Shown piece by piece: positions 34,165 through 46,850 of a stretch of DNA of 64,000 nucleotides. The DNA comes from Liquidambar formosana (taxonomy: Eukaryota > Streptophyta > Magnoliopsida > Saxifragales > Altingiaceae): the NCBI GenBank assembly GCA_039720395.1, contig CM077833.1:12957133-13021132 (forward strand). The letters are read 5' to 3'. A model generated the notes under the pieces. The model did no database searches. It saw only the letters and a program-made list of their open reading frames with translations, and had not been told where the DNA came from. Both the position numbers and the translations under genes were made by a program. How positions within the stretch are numbered: the first letter of the stretch is position 1; each line of letters opens with the position of its first letter.

Positions 34165-34369
34165 CCAATACATTGAAAACTCTTACCTTTTGCTTCCCTT
34201 TCTTTACCTGTGATATAGTTGGTGAGTTTTGTAGCCGATCAGACTATCGTAGTTGTGCAGATGTACTAGCCAATGGTACTTCGTTTACCAAATCAATAAT
34301 CTGTTGGCTGCTCACTTTTTCTCCCTTATGGATTTTAAATTGTAATAACAATGTAATCATCAATTCTGC

Positions 34370-34830
34370 ATGAGGGGTATACCCCAATCGATTTAGAATA
34401 ATAGAAAATGAACTAATTATCTAAAGAGGTCCCATTCGGTTGAGTTGATATCCTAATTGATTAGAGAATAACAACAAAGAAATTAGTTATCTTAATGGTC
34501 CCTATACCCTATTCAATTTGGAATAACAGTAAAGAAACTAATTATCTATAGAGATCCCATTCGATTGGGGTTACATCCAAATCGATTTTGAATAATAGTA
34601 AGGAAACAGATTATCTAGATGGATCGCAATTGATTAGGATACTATAGCAATCGATTGAAAACACCATTATAAAAATTGATTACTGTATATGATATTTCCT
34701 AATCGATAGGGAACAACAGCTAATGATATTGTTAGGGACGCCCATAATGGTAGAAACTCATTCGATTGGGTCTCCCGCTTCTGTTTTCTCCAATTGATTG
34801 GGATCATAACCCAAATCGATTGGGAACATA
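34370..34830. repeat. Tandem repeat with ATCGATTGGG words in the MULE interior
   Basis: About seven degenerate units of 60-75 bp, each with an 'aatcgattgg' or 'cattcgattggg' word, a 'taacagtaaagaaactaattatct' phrase and 'gaggtccc'. The same words occur in both inverted repeats (20075-20300 and 38550-38740). Non-coding. Confidence 0.55.
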
Positions 34831-36950
34831 AACTCATTATTTTCACACCATGATGTTCATATTATTTCCCTATACGATATTAATTGGGCGGGAGATCATA
34901 CATCAATATGTTTTGACCCAACTTTATCCTCCGATACATCTTAAGAATCACCATGCCCATCCTTACCATCTAAACTATGCATCCTTTTTAACTCTATCAC
35001 CACCTCATCTATCTTCATGAAAAGTTTTTCCTTCATTGATTTCATTTGGTTATTCAGTGTTTCCATAGAGGATGCCACCATCCCTTGGAGGTCCTTCACT
35101 TCCTTTTCCAAACGGGCGAATCTCTCATCATTAACACCCTTAAGAAACAAGTAAAACGGAATTTTTAACATACCATACGTGTCTGCAACATGCTTACATA
35201 AATATAATGTAATACCATGAAACATATAATACCTTAGCATCCCCTCTATATATCGTTAGGCGTGATGCATTATGGATTGGAGCCATCATCTCACTATAAT
35301 CATATATCATCTCAATCTACCGTTAACAAACAAACATTACAAAGTCAAAATACAAATTAAGACCGAAAAAAGATAAAGGAATAATAATTTCCACATATTG
35401 GGAAAAAGTACACTACCTTTCCATTTTCATATCCTCCTAACTTCTTAATGTGATTCATTAGTCTACAAATCTATTCATCTTCCCAATTTCCAACACGTGG
35501 TATTCGCCTTCTACCAACAGGCACCACAAGTTTCCCAACAGATACGTGCTTGAGATAGAAAATCTGGAAGAAAATGAATTATATCATTTTAATTTTAAAA
35601 TAATAACTAAGTTAGACGTCATCTACTAATGTTCTAACATATGATATTACCATTAAAAAGAATAGACAACAATTAATCCCTTTTCAGTCCTTCTCCTTGA
35701 AGTGCTTCACCCCTTCAACCATATAATCAAACACCATCTTAGCCCAATTCATATTCCTTAATGAATTAACTTCTCATAGAGCATGTAAAAAAGATCTTTT
35801 TGCACACAACTGTTGGGTGGGACACAATAAGGTACCCAAAACATGTAGAGCAAACCGCATTTTAAACCCATATCCTGCGGTTTTATCCTCTTTCAATTGG
35901 TTTTCCAACATTATCAACGAAATCTCCCTCTTTTGTATAATAATACTGTTTAGTTAACTCAATAATATCTTTGTGGTTTCCTATTGTGGGCATATCACAG
36001 CCCCCTATTTAGCCCCATGATTCGCATTACATCATTGTGTGTAACTTTGAAGCTCTTCCTATAAACATCTAATGTGCAGCTGTATAGGTTAAAGTTTTGT
36101 ACCAACCACTAACACAATTCCCTGTGGAGATGGGTGCCTTTTATATTCAATATGCCTTCGAAACCAAACTCTTCAACAACTTTCTTTTGATTTTCATTTA
36201 AATTTTCAATAACCTTGAAGACCTGGTCAGGAGCACACCTAATATGCAAAATTTCCTACTATACATAATCACCAATTAATGTTGGTCACAACATATACAC
36301 TTAGTAGATGGGCCAAGAATTTTATATTACCTTTTGGGGTTTGCAATCAATCTGAACTCTATTTGCAGCATAATCAGCGTATTTTTTTTTACTTGCTCCT
36401 TAAATATTGCCTTCTCTACTGTGGGAAGGTTGATCCATTTTCTCACCATCTCCTTTCTCACCAAAACATTATATTTATGTTATATTAAGATGAAAGCTAC
36501 GTGTAATTGAAACATCTCGCATTATTAAACTAACTTCTAATGAACTATTTGCTTACCTGTCATGAAAATCTCTCTCCTTTATGTGCTTAGCATTCTTTTT
36601 ACTATACAAACACAATAAACACAAATGATAGTAGGTTACAATAAGCTAAAGGAATGTAACATCTTGCTTCGGTGCGTTTAGGCCATAAGTATTAATATCT
36701 TACCAAAATAACACAAATGAAGTTGCTGGTTTCTTTGGATCAGCTGCTTGTCTTTTTGAGGTGGGTGCTTCACCTAAGTTACCTCCCAAAGGCCTTTTCC
36801 TACAACACAAATATTATAGGAACCTTATTAAATACAACTGGCATATGTCATACGTTATAAACTTATCAATATAATATATTACAACATAAAATAGACAATG
36901 CTTAACAACCAACCGGTATGATGGCAATCTAACAGCCTCGCTCTTTGTCT

Positions 36951-39430
36951 GTGCCATCTAGTTTAATTGCAATTGCTAGCTTGTAGAAAAATTATTTCAC
37001 AAAAATTTTGACAAACATCATGAACACTTATGAATCGACAAAAGATATTGAATACGATGATCTAAAATTGTGTACAATGTGCATGAAACGGGTTATTCCA
37101 AATGTGTTTAAGTGCGCAACACTTAAAAAATAACTTTTTCAAGTTAGGATTGCCAAAAAATAGTCTACATAAAACAAAGATTTATTATTCTTAAAATTTA
37201 CACTCTTATATACTAATTTATAGTAAAAATTCTATCAAAACATTTTCTCAAACCTATTTCATCGAACAGGTAGCATGCATCATACTTAAATGTTCAACGT
37301 TCAACAATTTTTTTAACATGAACAGATTCATATACAGAATTCCATCTATGTAATGTTCAACAATTAAAGGTTTTAAAATCTTGATGTGGGAGATTTTTAA
37401 AGAAGAAAGAGAGTTTTGCTTTAGCCCAATGACCTGATATATCTCTCCTTATGATCTCAAAATCTCTATTTATATCTATTGAAAGTTGGGGTTTGTCTTC
37501 CTACATGGATTGACCTGACTCCATCAAACCAAGTGAGGGGGTAGATGTTCAACACTCCTATTAATCACATGGTCTGAAACGAAATCAACTTCATTCCAGC
37601 TATCCAGGATATTTACAAAAAATTAAGTAATTAGCTAAGTTCAATAGATAGTTGTCAAGCTCAATGGATATTTATCTATTTAACTAATAAAAAGATGAAT
37701 GGATATTTGTCTATTTAACTAATAAAAAGATGCAGTCATGAAACTTCAACCTAGCACTAACCTCTATTAACCGAGCAAAGACACACAATCAGCAAACACA
37801 GACAAATAAAGACGGATAGACAAATAGAGAAACAGAGGAAGGAAGAGAGGAATCTACAACTCTGTTCTCTTTAATTTCTCACTAAACAAACACATCATAA
37901 ATAAGATTTTCTCAACAAACAAATAGAAAAAAGAAGGATAAAAGAAAAAAAAAATATATAGAGCTTTTTCAGTGAAATTTTGCAATTGTCCAAAATAGGT
38001 TATTAGAATATGTTCATGGGCTATAGTTTTGTATTCATTGCACATTAATATTGGCTATAGTTTTGTAATCCAATCTACTTTCAATCCTTCCAATTCTATT
38101 AACATAATAATCTCTACTAGTGTTTTCAAAGCCATTTTTTAGGCAGTGTGCCCTGGGGTGAGTGAGAGCTACCCTTGAGGCATTAAATTTTAGAAAAGCC
38201 CCAATTTGCACTAACTTCTGGTTGCCAAGAAAATGTAGGAAAAATAAAAGAAACATTTTTTCCATTTTTTCTTTTCTAATCACTTAGCAATTTAGCTTAA
38301 GCACTTTTTTTTCTCTAATCACTTAGCAATTTAACTTAGTTAAGTTGGTATTTCTTCTCACAATTCGTAAATCAAACAAAAAAGCCCAAAATTCAATTGT
38401 TTTTCCCCTTTCCTACATTTTCTCGGTAACCAAACCAAGCATTAAAGATTACTTAATGATCAAGAATAGAAAAGTTTCCATCAATCTCGCCTAAAAGACT
38501 AACTTCTTTGGTCATACAAGTAAAGAATAACATTAGAGAATAACATTAGAAAAAGTGATTATATGGAGGGGTCCCAATCAAATGGGTTTACACCCCAATC
38601 GATTTGGAATAACAGAAAAGGAACTAATTATCTCAAGAGGTCCTAATTGATTGGGTTGATATCCTACTCGATTAGAGAATAATAGTAAATAAAGTGATTA
38701 TATAGATGGGTCCCAATCGAATGGGGTTACATTTCTCAAGCCTATTTCATCAAATAGTTAGCATGCATAATGGTCAAAATTCAATAATGAATTGAAGTAA
38801 GGGGAAAAATTCCATTGAATCAAATGTTCTGTAATGTTCAAAAAGTGAAGCACCACGAAACACAAATTCAAAAATTAAAAATAAAGGAGCTTCAATTCTA
38901 ACTAGCCTTTAGTATTTAAATGAAATGAAAAACCTTAAAATTTGTTGAATCAAACTAGAAGCTACGTTTTGCTTCTTAAAAATTTGCAAAAATGGGGTAG
39001 AATGAAGGTTAGGATTAGGGTTGTCAAAGCAATATGCAAGAAAGAAGAGAGATTGTCAATGTCAGCAAAGATTACAATCATAGAGTCAAAGATTCGGCTA
39101 GGGTTTTGAAAACAAACTAACAAAGAGAGTAAAGGAGATGAAAGATAAAATATGAGAAAGAATTTCTTACTGAATTGATTAGTCGAGTATGAAGTGGCTC
39201 TTCGTCGTTGAGCATATCAACTGTGGAGACCAATTCGTCAGCGACGTCAATGAAGCTGTCTAGGGCTAAGTCGTCCTTATGGGAGTTTGTTAGTCAGTTA
39301 CCAAGCAGGTTACCAGTTTATTTACTTCTAAAATGATAAATAGCTGAGATCAGTTTGATCACTATCTAATGGTTCTCATACGTTTTGGGTATGGTACCTA
39401 AAAAAAGTACAGGGTACTGTAGAATTTGCC
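36951..39430 (-). repeat. MULE right terminal inverted repeat
   Basis: Inverted partner of 19362-21826. Similarity runs from the outer end at 39430 inward to the TGCCATCTAGTTTAATTGC match at about 36952-36970. Small indels separate the two arms. Confidence 0.8.
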
Positions 39431-40666
39431 CACTCATAAAGTTCATGGCATTTGAATTTTAATTACACAACTAAATTTTTTTTAAAAAATGTATAATTTA
39501 CCATTAATCATAGGGAAAAGATTTATGGGCCGAGTACTGTAAGCCCACCGTTAGCCGACTGTTTGTTTAGTATATGTATACACATACGGTGGAAGTGTAT
39601 ACATGACAATAGAATATAGAGGCTTGTAAGGCTCATTTTTTCAGGATTCCAAATTGCGCTCATTTCTTTAGGAATCTAAGCTGCGCGCACCTATTTTTTC
39701 ATAAATTAATTCCATTTTTAAAAGCCTTGTGAATACTTGCTTCAATTTTTGTGTATATCATGTATTTTCACAAGTTTATAGGGTTTTATTTCGACAGTGG
39801 GTGGTTTGTGCTTCATGGCTACTTCGTCTGCTTCGATTTGAGTAAGAATTTGAAGGTTTTTCTTAATTCGATCAGGGGTTTTTGTGGTGGTTTAGGTATG
39901 TTTTCAGTCATGTTTAGGCATTTTGATTTCACAAAAGTTCTATTGTTCTATTGAGTTAAATTACACTTTAAGCAAAATAAGGTTTATGAATTTTCCTAAA
40001 TGAACTGTTAATTGAGGTTGATGTAGAGTTCTTTTTCGTATTTGGATTGATATTGTTTTAGATTTCTTCATTTATTTTGATTGTGAGCTTGGTTTTTGTT
40101 ATAAATGTTTGGTCAATTTTATTAAAAGTGTTTGTTAGTGCTGAGGTTATTGTGGTTAGCATGAATTTCAAGCTTCTTTTAGTTTGTTTTGTTATGATTT
40201 TGTAGCTAGATCTATTTCTTTAAGCCATTCATGACATGTATTTTCTATTATTGTTCATTTTTAGGATATGGATGATGTTCATGATGGCGCTTCTGTATAA
40301 ATATTGTTGTGAGAAGTGAGGGCGAGTTTGTTATCTCTAAAGTGTGTATACCTCACAATCATAGCCTAAGTCCTTAGTCATTACGTTATTTTCCTTGCCA
40401 TAGAAAATTAGATTCAATAACTAAAAGAGTGTTAAAGATAAATGATAGGGCTAAGATTAAGCCATCGAAAAGTTATGTGTCATTGGTTGTTGCAGCTGGA
40501 GGGTATGAGCATGTGAGATATGGTGAGAAGGATATTAGGAATTACTTTGCTAAAGTAAGGGATTATAGGCTTAGGATTGGAGATGCAGAGGCTGCGTGTA
40601 CATATTTCAAGTAGATGCAAATTAGAAATCCTAATATTTTTTTTTGTGGTTGATCTTGACAAGGAT

Positions 40667-42426
40667 TGTGACAACGTAAAATGTTGTTGGGTGAGTTTAA
40701 CACTTGAAGTATGAGGTTGTTGGAGTTATATTGTGGTTAAAGAATAATTTAATGAGTTATTATAATTTAATTTTGAGTATTTTGGAAGTTATTGTCAATT
40801 AGAATGGATAAAATATCAATTTTTACCAAATATTGGGAGTTTAGTTGACTACATGCATAATGTAGTCGACTACACCATTGATGTAGTCAACTACACCACA
40901 CATGTAGTCGACTATACATTCTAGAAAGGGTTTTTAATATGTTTAGTCAACTACACCATTAATGTAGTCAACATAGTCGACTAAACCTTGCGAAAATGGC
41001 CTGAAAAGAGATTTTTTATGTGCTGAAATGACCCTTTTACCCCTCCTTCTATATAAACTCTCAACTCTCGAAATTTCTAGACTCTCCTTATATTTCAACT
41101 AAGAGAAAGAGAGAAAGAGAAGGGAAGAGAGAGAGAGAGAGAGAGAAGCTTGGGAAGAAAGGGGAAGCTATGGACGAAACCTGAGACCTCGTAAAACTCC
41201 AATCTTGCAATTTCTATTTTGATCTACATGTGTGCACCTGTGGGTTTGCATTTCTAGCTTCTATTTGAGAGGTAGGTGCATTTTTCATTGTTGTAGATCA
41301 TTGTATACATGATTTTGAGATATTATCATGGGGATTACATGTTCACATGATATAATACATATTTTACATGGATATGGGTGCAATTTTCTTAAAATTGCAC
41401 ACATTTGAGAACCTAGGGTTTTGTATTACACCCTATTTCGTTATATGTATGTTGTATTTAAAATCTTTATATGATTTTGGATAAAATGGGTTGAATTTGA
41501 AAACCTAATTGGTTAAATCCTTGCAATTAAACATTAGGGGTCACTTTTATACGAGTGTTGAAAACCTATATCTTTATCATTAAAGTTGAAATGGTTTTGA
41601 GAGATTTATATGTAAATTGATGTGATGATAAGGGGTACTTTCTGGTTTCAACGATCGTAATGTTTTCGAAATGAGGTTACTTTCTAGATCTAAGTAGGAT
41701 CCATAGTGTTTCCTCATGATAAGGTTACTTTCTGGACCCATGTAGGGATCCATAGTGTTTTCTCTTATTTCCGCGCACAAGGGCCCTGCATAACCTGAGG
41801 AGAATTATTCAGTTTATAAGACTGATGTTATGGATTGCCAGATATGGCAGATGATGCTATGGATTATTTACATATTCTCTCGTATTTACTTTAAATTTAT
41901 GAAATGCAACCCCCTTCCTATATCATTTCGTTTAAATGTTCAAAAATAATTTTAAAACCTTGATATATAGCTTTGAAAGATGTAACCTACTAAGTTTATA
42001 CTCATGTTTATTTTTTTAAAACATTATCGCAGATTCTAAGTAGGGTAATGATGATTCATATGAAGAGGCATCGCATCGGGGTTAGCACAGACATTGCATG
42101 ATAGATATGTGTTATTATTTATGGTCTGTATTGATGTAAACAGACTCATTGTGTTATGTACTATTTGTATTGGCGGTAGAACTCTTTGGAACTAATATGC
42201 TAGCTTATTTTATTTCACTCCTATGGATAGCTGTACAATATTTATTTTAAATGTATAAGTTTTTGAGGATTGATGTATGAGTATGTCCTATTTATAGACA
42301 GGACTATACTGGATTTTATTAAAAATATTTCCTTAAATTGTGATTTTAATTATAAACTATCCTTGAATTCTATATAATTTAGATTTCATAATTGTCACGT
42401 CATGGCATATTTTTTGGGTCGTGACA
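40667..42426 (+). mobile_element. Solo LTR (Ty3-type) with 5-bp duplication
   Basis: 1760 bp starting TGTGACAACG and ending GGGTCGTGACA, with the direct repeat AGGAT at 40662-40666 and 42427-42431. Such ends are common in plant Ty3/gypsy LTRs. The FRS frame reads VDLDKD on one side and GYLRNLFW on the other and joins across the insertion, proving a recent-type insertion into pre-existing coding sequence. A TATA box (TATATAAA) is at 41050-41057, followed by a GA-rich leader. No internal region remains, so the element was lost by LTR-LTR recombination. Confidence 0.9.
40841..40985. promoter_or_regulatory. 21-bp-phased GTAGTCGACTAC palindrome array in the solo LTR
   Basis: Cores (GTCGAC or near variants GTTGAC, GTCAAC) begin at 40844, 40865, 40886, 40907, 40946, 40967 and 40976. 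The first four are exactly 21 bp apart. The array lies about 70 bp upstream of the TATA box at 41050. Confidence 0.8.
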
Positions 42427-43980
42427 AGGATGGTTACTTGAGAAATCTGTTTTGGGTTGATGCACGATCTAGAGTAGCATATAAGTCATTTTCAGGTGTT
42501 GTTTGTTTTGACTTAACATATTTAACTAATGAGTATAGTATGCCATTTGCTCCTTTCGTTGGAGTTAATCATCACAGGCAATCTATTTTGTTTGGATGTG
42601 GTTTATTATCATATGAGATCATTGGGGGATATATTTGGCTCTCCAGGTTAGTTTCATACAATCTGAAGTTAATTTTAAGTTACTTTAAAGATCAGTCAAT
42701 TCTGTTAATTTTGATTGTAGCTTTGTTTTTTTTTTTTTGCAGAAGCTGGTTGGAATATATGTCATTTAATGCACCAAAAGCCATTATAACTTATTAGTGC
42801 AAGACTATACAAGTAGCAGTTGCAGATGTTTTTCCTAACACACAATATCAGTTTTGTTTGTGGCATATTATGAGGAAGATACCTATTAAGTTTGGAGCAT
42901 TTAAGGAGTATAAAAAGATCAAGAAATACTTAAAATCTGTTGTTTATGAGAGTATCACAGTAAATGAGTTTGAGCAAGGATGGGCACAGTTGCTTTGCAA
43001 CTTTGAGCTTGGTGAAAATGATTGCTTGAAGTTGTTGTATGATGATCGTAAGCGATGGGTTCTAGTTTTTGTCAAGAAAATGTTTTGGGCTGGTATATCT
43101 ATAACTCAAAGCAGTGAGAACATGAACTCGTTTTCCGAAAGTTATGTGAACTTAAAGACTACTCTTAAGCAATTTGTGGAATAATATGATGAAACTCTTA
43201 AGAAGAAAATAGAGAATGAAAACATAGCTGATTTTTTTATCATTTAACTCAAATATTGATTTTAAATTTGAGAAGCAATTTTAAAATCCATATACACATG
43301 ATATGTTTAGAAAATTTCAAGCTAAAATTAGGGATATGATTTATTGTAATGTGAGTTTGCTTGGATCTAAATGGCATGTATCAACCTATCAAGTTTGTGA
43401 TATAGTTAAAGCAAAGGATGGAAAGCACAGGAAGGTGTTATATAATGTCTTGTTTAATGAAGTTGAGTTCGAAGTTTTATGTCTTTGTCACTTGTTTGAG
43501 TTCAAGAGTATTATATGTAGGCATATTCTAAACATTTTGGTTTAAAGGAATATTAAAGATTTGTCGGGTGAATATATTCTAGACCGATAGAGAAAATGTA
43601 TAAAATGCAATCACAATTATGTCAAAAATTGTTATGAAGACCTTGTAACTAATGAAAAGATGATGCGTTAATCTAGTCTTTATACTATATTCTGTCAAAT
43701 TTCAAATGCAATTGTTAAATCAATTGAAAAGTATGAGTTTATAAGGGAGAATTTAGAGATTCTACATGAGAAGATGTCAATTCTTGAGTGTAATGTTGAT
43801 GATGGTGATACAATTCCTTGCGAAGATAGTTACTTTAGGTTGCAGATTCGATTTCCATTGAAAGTTAGAAGCAAAGTGCGCCCCCCTGTAAAGAGGAAGG
43901 AATCTAGAATATATAAGTTGAGTTATAAAGGCAAAAAGTCTGGGAATTGCAGCAAGGATGTAGTTGGTGTGGACAGATGA

Positions 43981-46850
43981 GATTGGGCCTGCAATATTTT
44001 GATTTTGTTTGCAATGTTTTTAAAATTCTTTATTAGAATTTCTTTTCTTTTTTTTTTTTTGTTTTTTTGGGTGATTTTAGAAAAATGTATATGTTATTCA
44101 ATGCATTTGATTTTTGAGGTATATCTTATAATGCTTGGACTTAGAGGAATGTAGTGATTATTGTGTTTGCTTTCTCTCGCCTTTGTCTCACTTGCTTCAC
44201 CACCACTACTGCTATTAATATTCAGAAGATTCATCATTCTTGTATCACTTTGGATTAAGGTTCCCCTGTTGCTTGATTCATCATTCTTGTGTACAATCTT
44301 TTATGGGTTTTGGGTATTTGTGGAGTGTCTTATAGGATTGGGATTAATGGGATATCCACTAATTTTAAAAAAATTTTTTAAAGAAAAAAAAACCTTGAGT
44401 TATTTCCATTTATGAATAGGTGGCTGATAATCTGATGGGTAAATTGTGGTTCATTTAAGTAATTTTTTGCATCTGGGTTTGTGTTTGTGTGTGTGTGTGT
44501 GTTCATCTGCTTTTTGAAAATGCATGGGGTACTAATTAGAATTACCACTAATGCTAGTGCGTCTCAACCTCAAGAAAGATCATGGGTTCTCTTGAAATTA
44601 GTGATGAAACTCCAGCTAGAAAACACATTTTAAGGGCTAAAGCAAGCAAAAATGCTACCACAAGTGTTTGAATCCAGGCAAGTTTTGGAAAAAAATATTC
44701 TAACTAAGTTTGAAAAAATCTACCTAAGTTTGAACAAATCCAACCATTGTTGGCTATGACAAGAGAATTTGGGTAAATTGTCATTCCTCCTACCTGTATG
44801 TATGACCTTATTGGGCCTTTTTGGGCCAAAATAAGGTTGGGCCAAAACATATAAGCATTAGGCAATGATGTAGTCATTTTTGGTATGGATTTTTTGTGAG
44901 TTTTTTATCCGAAAAGTGACTACAACAAAGTCACCCCACTTTCAAGTACCAACTAAACCACATATGTCTTCTATCAATACTAAATTTCTACAAATATTTA
45001 TTTCAAAACCAGAATCACTCTCCTTTGTCCACAAGTAGTGTCAAAGAAAGAATATTATGCACAAAAATTAACCATACTAAAGTTAAACTAATCTTCTTTT
45101 TTGGACATCTGAGGAGCTTAAATTAAAACTAAAATACAGAATACACACACACACCCCAACAAAATACTGCTATTAAAGAAGACTCTTTCTCATTGTTTAG
45201 CTCCATTGTATTTTACTTAGTATTCCAAGTACAAATGCATCATCTGCATTTTAAAAAGGTTGGAGACATCATCAAAACAAATGGAATAGAACAACCCAAA
45301 TCTCACACACTCCCTGTTTTCTATATTTTCATCCAAAAATGTAGTTGTTCTTCTATGAGTTTTTTCTTGTACAATACAAAAGCCATTCAAAAAAAGGCGG
45401 TTTGTTCTTCTATTGTTACTTTTTTATGCGATGAAGTTGCTATAGTTTAGAAATAAGTGTACCAACTTTGCCTTGAAAGCATCGCATTGGTGCTTTGTCA
45501 TTTTGGTTGGTGTGGTTCTGCTCTCTACCATCTATTTCATTATGTTGCATACAATGATGCCACAATCAAGGTTGCCACAAACACACACACAAAAAACAAA
45601 GATTTAAGTTCAACAGACTTAAAGAAGCCCTTACAAACTTGAAAGAAAAAAAAAAAAAAAAAAGAAGAAGAAGAGACAATTAAGTTGGTATGGTCCCTAT
45701 CTACTTATGATCTTGGTATTTGTTGGAGATAGTTTTCAATGCTGTAGAGCTTCCCTGGCTTATCTGGAGTCAATAAGACATTTTCAATGTAGTGCGTCTC
45801 AATATAGATTTTCTGTTCAAAAAGATATCTCAAAATTCATTTATACAATGATCAATTGAAAATTCATTTTTCATATTAGTTATGTAAATAAATTATTTTC
45901 CTTTTTTACCAATTTTTCTGCATAATCAAGGTGTGTGTCTTTGGTTGCTGTTGTATGAAACCTTACAGAGTTAAAGAATATCCAAGCTTTTGAGATTGGT
46001 CTGCATACAAGGATACAAGGAGGGTGAAGTGCTGATCTGCTACCATTGGGAAGAATACATATTCGAAAATAATTGATTGCAAAATGTTCTTATTGACTAG
46101 ATGCTCTCTCATTGTATCATTTCTCATTAATAATGGTTGATTATTAATATTTATAGGGCAATGTTAGTGCATTTTTTAAAAAGTAACAACAATTATGCTT
46201 TTAAAATTTTGTATATGTTATATGAGAATGTATTTTACCCATGACAAGCTTGAGAAGAAGAATAATTTGTGGGAGCAATCTTGTTCTTCCAAGATTTTCA
46301 TATTATACATCAACAACCTATAATTCAGAAAAACTCACAATAAAAGTGTAAATTAAGAAAACTTTTTAACAAAAAAGATGTACACAATCCAATTGAGTTG
46401 TTATTGGTAATGAGATTTATAATTTCATAAAACTTATAGTAAAGCCTTAAATTAAGCAAAGATATCCTAAGTATATAAATGTAGCTAAGTTTGGAAAAGA
46501 AGTATTCACAAGTTCAATCTAAATGTAGCTATGTTGACTTTAATTAGGATGGCATCTTTATCAAACCAGTTTCACGAAGAGAACCATACAAAACCATAAA
46601 ATTTTGTACTTCACTATAAAATTTACTACTTTGTAAAGTAGAAAAATTTTGCTACTTCATTGTAAAATGTACTAATTCGTAAAGTAGTAAAATTCTACAT
46701 TTTTACGAAGTATTATGTTAGACTGTGTCAAGTAGTAAAATTTTACAGTTTTAATTTTTTAATAATTACCTAATCAATATAGATCTTTTTTCGAAGATAT
46801 GTTCTAAAAATATAATTTAAAAAAAAAAAACGGATGTGTATATTGTAAGT
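43981..46850. other. Non-genic flank of the FRS pseudogene
   Basis: AT-rich with a (GT)n run at about 44480-44502 and an A run at 45645-45663. Repeats of 'tttactactttgtaaagtag' type words occur at 46590-46740. No gene was recognised. Confidence 0.5.

Larger units (their letters stand above)
24056..34169 (-). mobile_element. Full-length Sirevirus-type Ty1/copia retrotransposon
   Basis: Two LTRs (24061-25524 and 32700-34164) flank gag, pol and an extra ORF, all on minus. The 5-bp target duplication CCAAT is exact (24056-24060 and 34165-34169). The primer site TGGTATCAGAGC (initiator tRNA-Met) is 2 nt inside the 5' LTR. The pol domain order protease-integrase-RT-RNase H makes it copia. The third ORF after pol, the multiple AGGGGGAGA polypurine motifs and the palindrome-rich LTR agree with Sireviruses. 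It inserted into the Ulp1-like gene of the MULE. LTRs differ at 12 sites plus one G-run indel, so it is young. Gag-pol layout and ORF3 show breaks, so this copy may depend on others. Confidence 0.95.
22234..36250 (-). pseudogene. Ulp1-like (C48) cysteine protease gene of the MULE, broken and interrupted
   Basis: Read on minus and skipping the Sirevirus, exon-like blocks recur. At 36250-36000 there is GFEGILNIKGTHLHREL, then KSFKVTHNDVMRIMGL. Further blocks are at 35900-35400 and 35240-34941 (coiled-coil-like, many K and E), then 24060-23990 (EHAAYFKGDPMHAFIFSSS) and 23905-23820 (LLVKIDDETATCRSIHSLLP, then NEWISLEV). The protease core follows: 22772 to about 22650 has IYIPFTDDGMHWLL with catalytic His and then LHILDPLPSPRR with catalytic Asp; 22512-22445 has FPIETP and PRQENG in different frames; 22354-22234 has CDCSLWVIMY with the catalytic Cys. 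Ulp1-like proteases process SUMO-type modifiers; MULE copies are of unknown role. Lesions: a stop after HREL, a frameshift after IMGLN, and a frame change in a run of six C near 22465. The Sirevirus at 24061-34164 splits it. Confidence 0.65.
19362..39430. mobile_element. Mutator-like element (MULE) with 2.47-kb inverted repeats
   Basis: The sequence 19362-21826 reappears inverted at 36951-39430. Both outer ends read GGCAAATTCTAC going inward, followed by a shared ACCATACCCAAAACGTATGAG. Similarity is roughly 85-90% in the stretches compared by eye, so the element is old. Flanks TACTCACTT (19353-19361) and CACTCATAA (39431-39439) share ACTCA in register, a possible decayed 9-bp duplication. Long inverted repeats and an internal Ulp1-like protease gene fit the MULE group that carries such proteases. 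No MURA transposase is visible inside. After removing the later Sirevirus (about 10.1 kb) the original interior was about 5 kb. Confidence 0.75.
40300..43980 (+). pseudogene. FAR1-related (FRS) gene, broken, split by a solo LTR
   Basis: FRS proteins are transcription factors derived from MULE transposases. Blocks in order: about 40330-40400 PHNHSLSP (end of the FAR1 DNA-binding domain); 40429-40611 SLVVAAGGYEHVRYGEKD, then IRNYFAKVRDYRLRIGDAEA; 40651-40666 plus 42427-42646 VDLDKD, GYLRNLFWVDARSRVAY, FDLTYLTNEYSMPFAPFVGV; an intron 42647-42742; 42743-42797 SWLEYMSFNAPKAIIT; 42858-43184 IMRKIPIKF... to TTLKQFVE; 43303-43545 ending in a SWIM zinc finger CLCHLF...CRHIL; 43774-43979 C-terminal basic part. 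Lesions: stop after TYFK, an extra T in the T run near 40637-40645, the second catalytic Asp changed to Tyr followed by TAG (42795-42799), and stops after FVE and ILV. Confidence 0.85.

Noticed and set aside
34941..35240. 99-codon frame with coiled-coil character as a gene of its own
   Set aside because: It lies in series with other minus-strand blocks of the Ulp1-like gene and lacks independent signals, so it was treated as part of that gene.
42402..43980. FRS text as the MULE's own transposase
   Set aside because: It lies outside the inverted repeat end at 39430 and carries a SWIM finger and FRS-type layout, so it is a separate gene.
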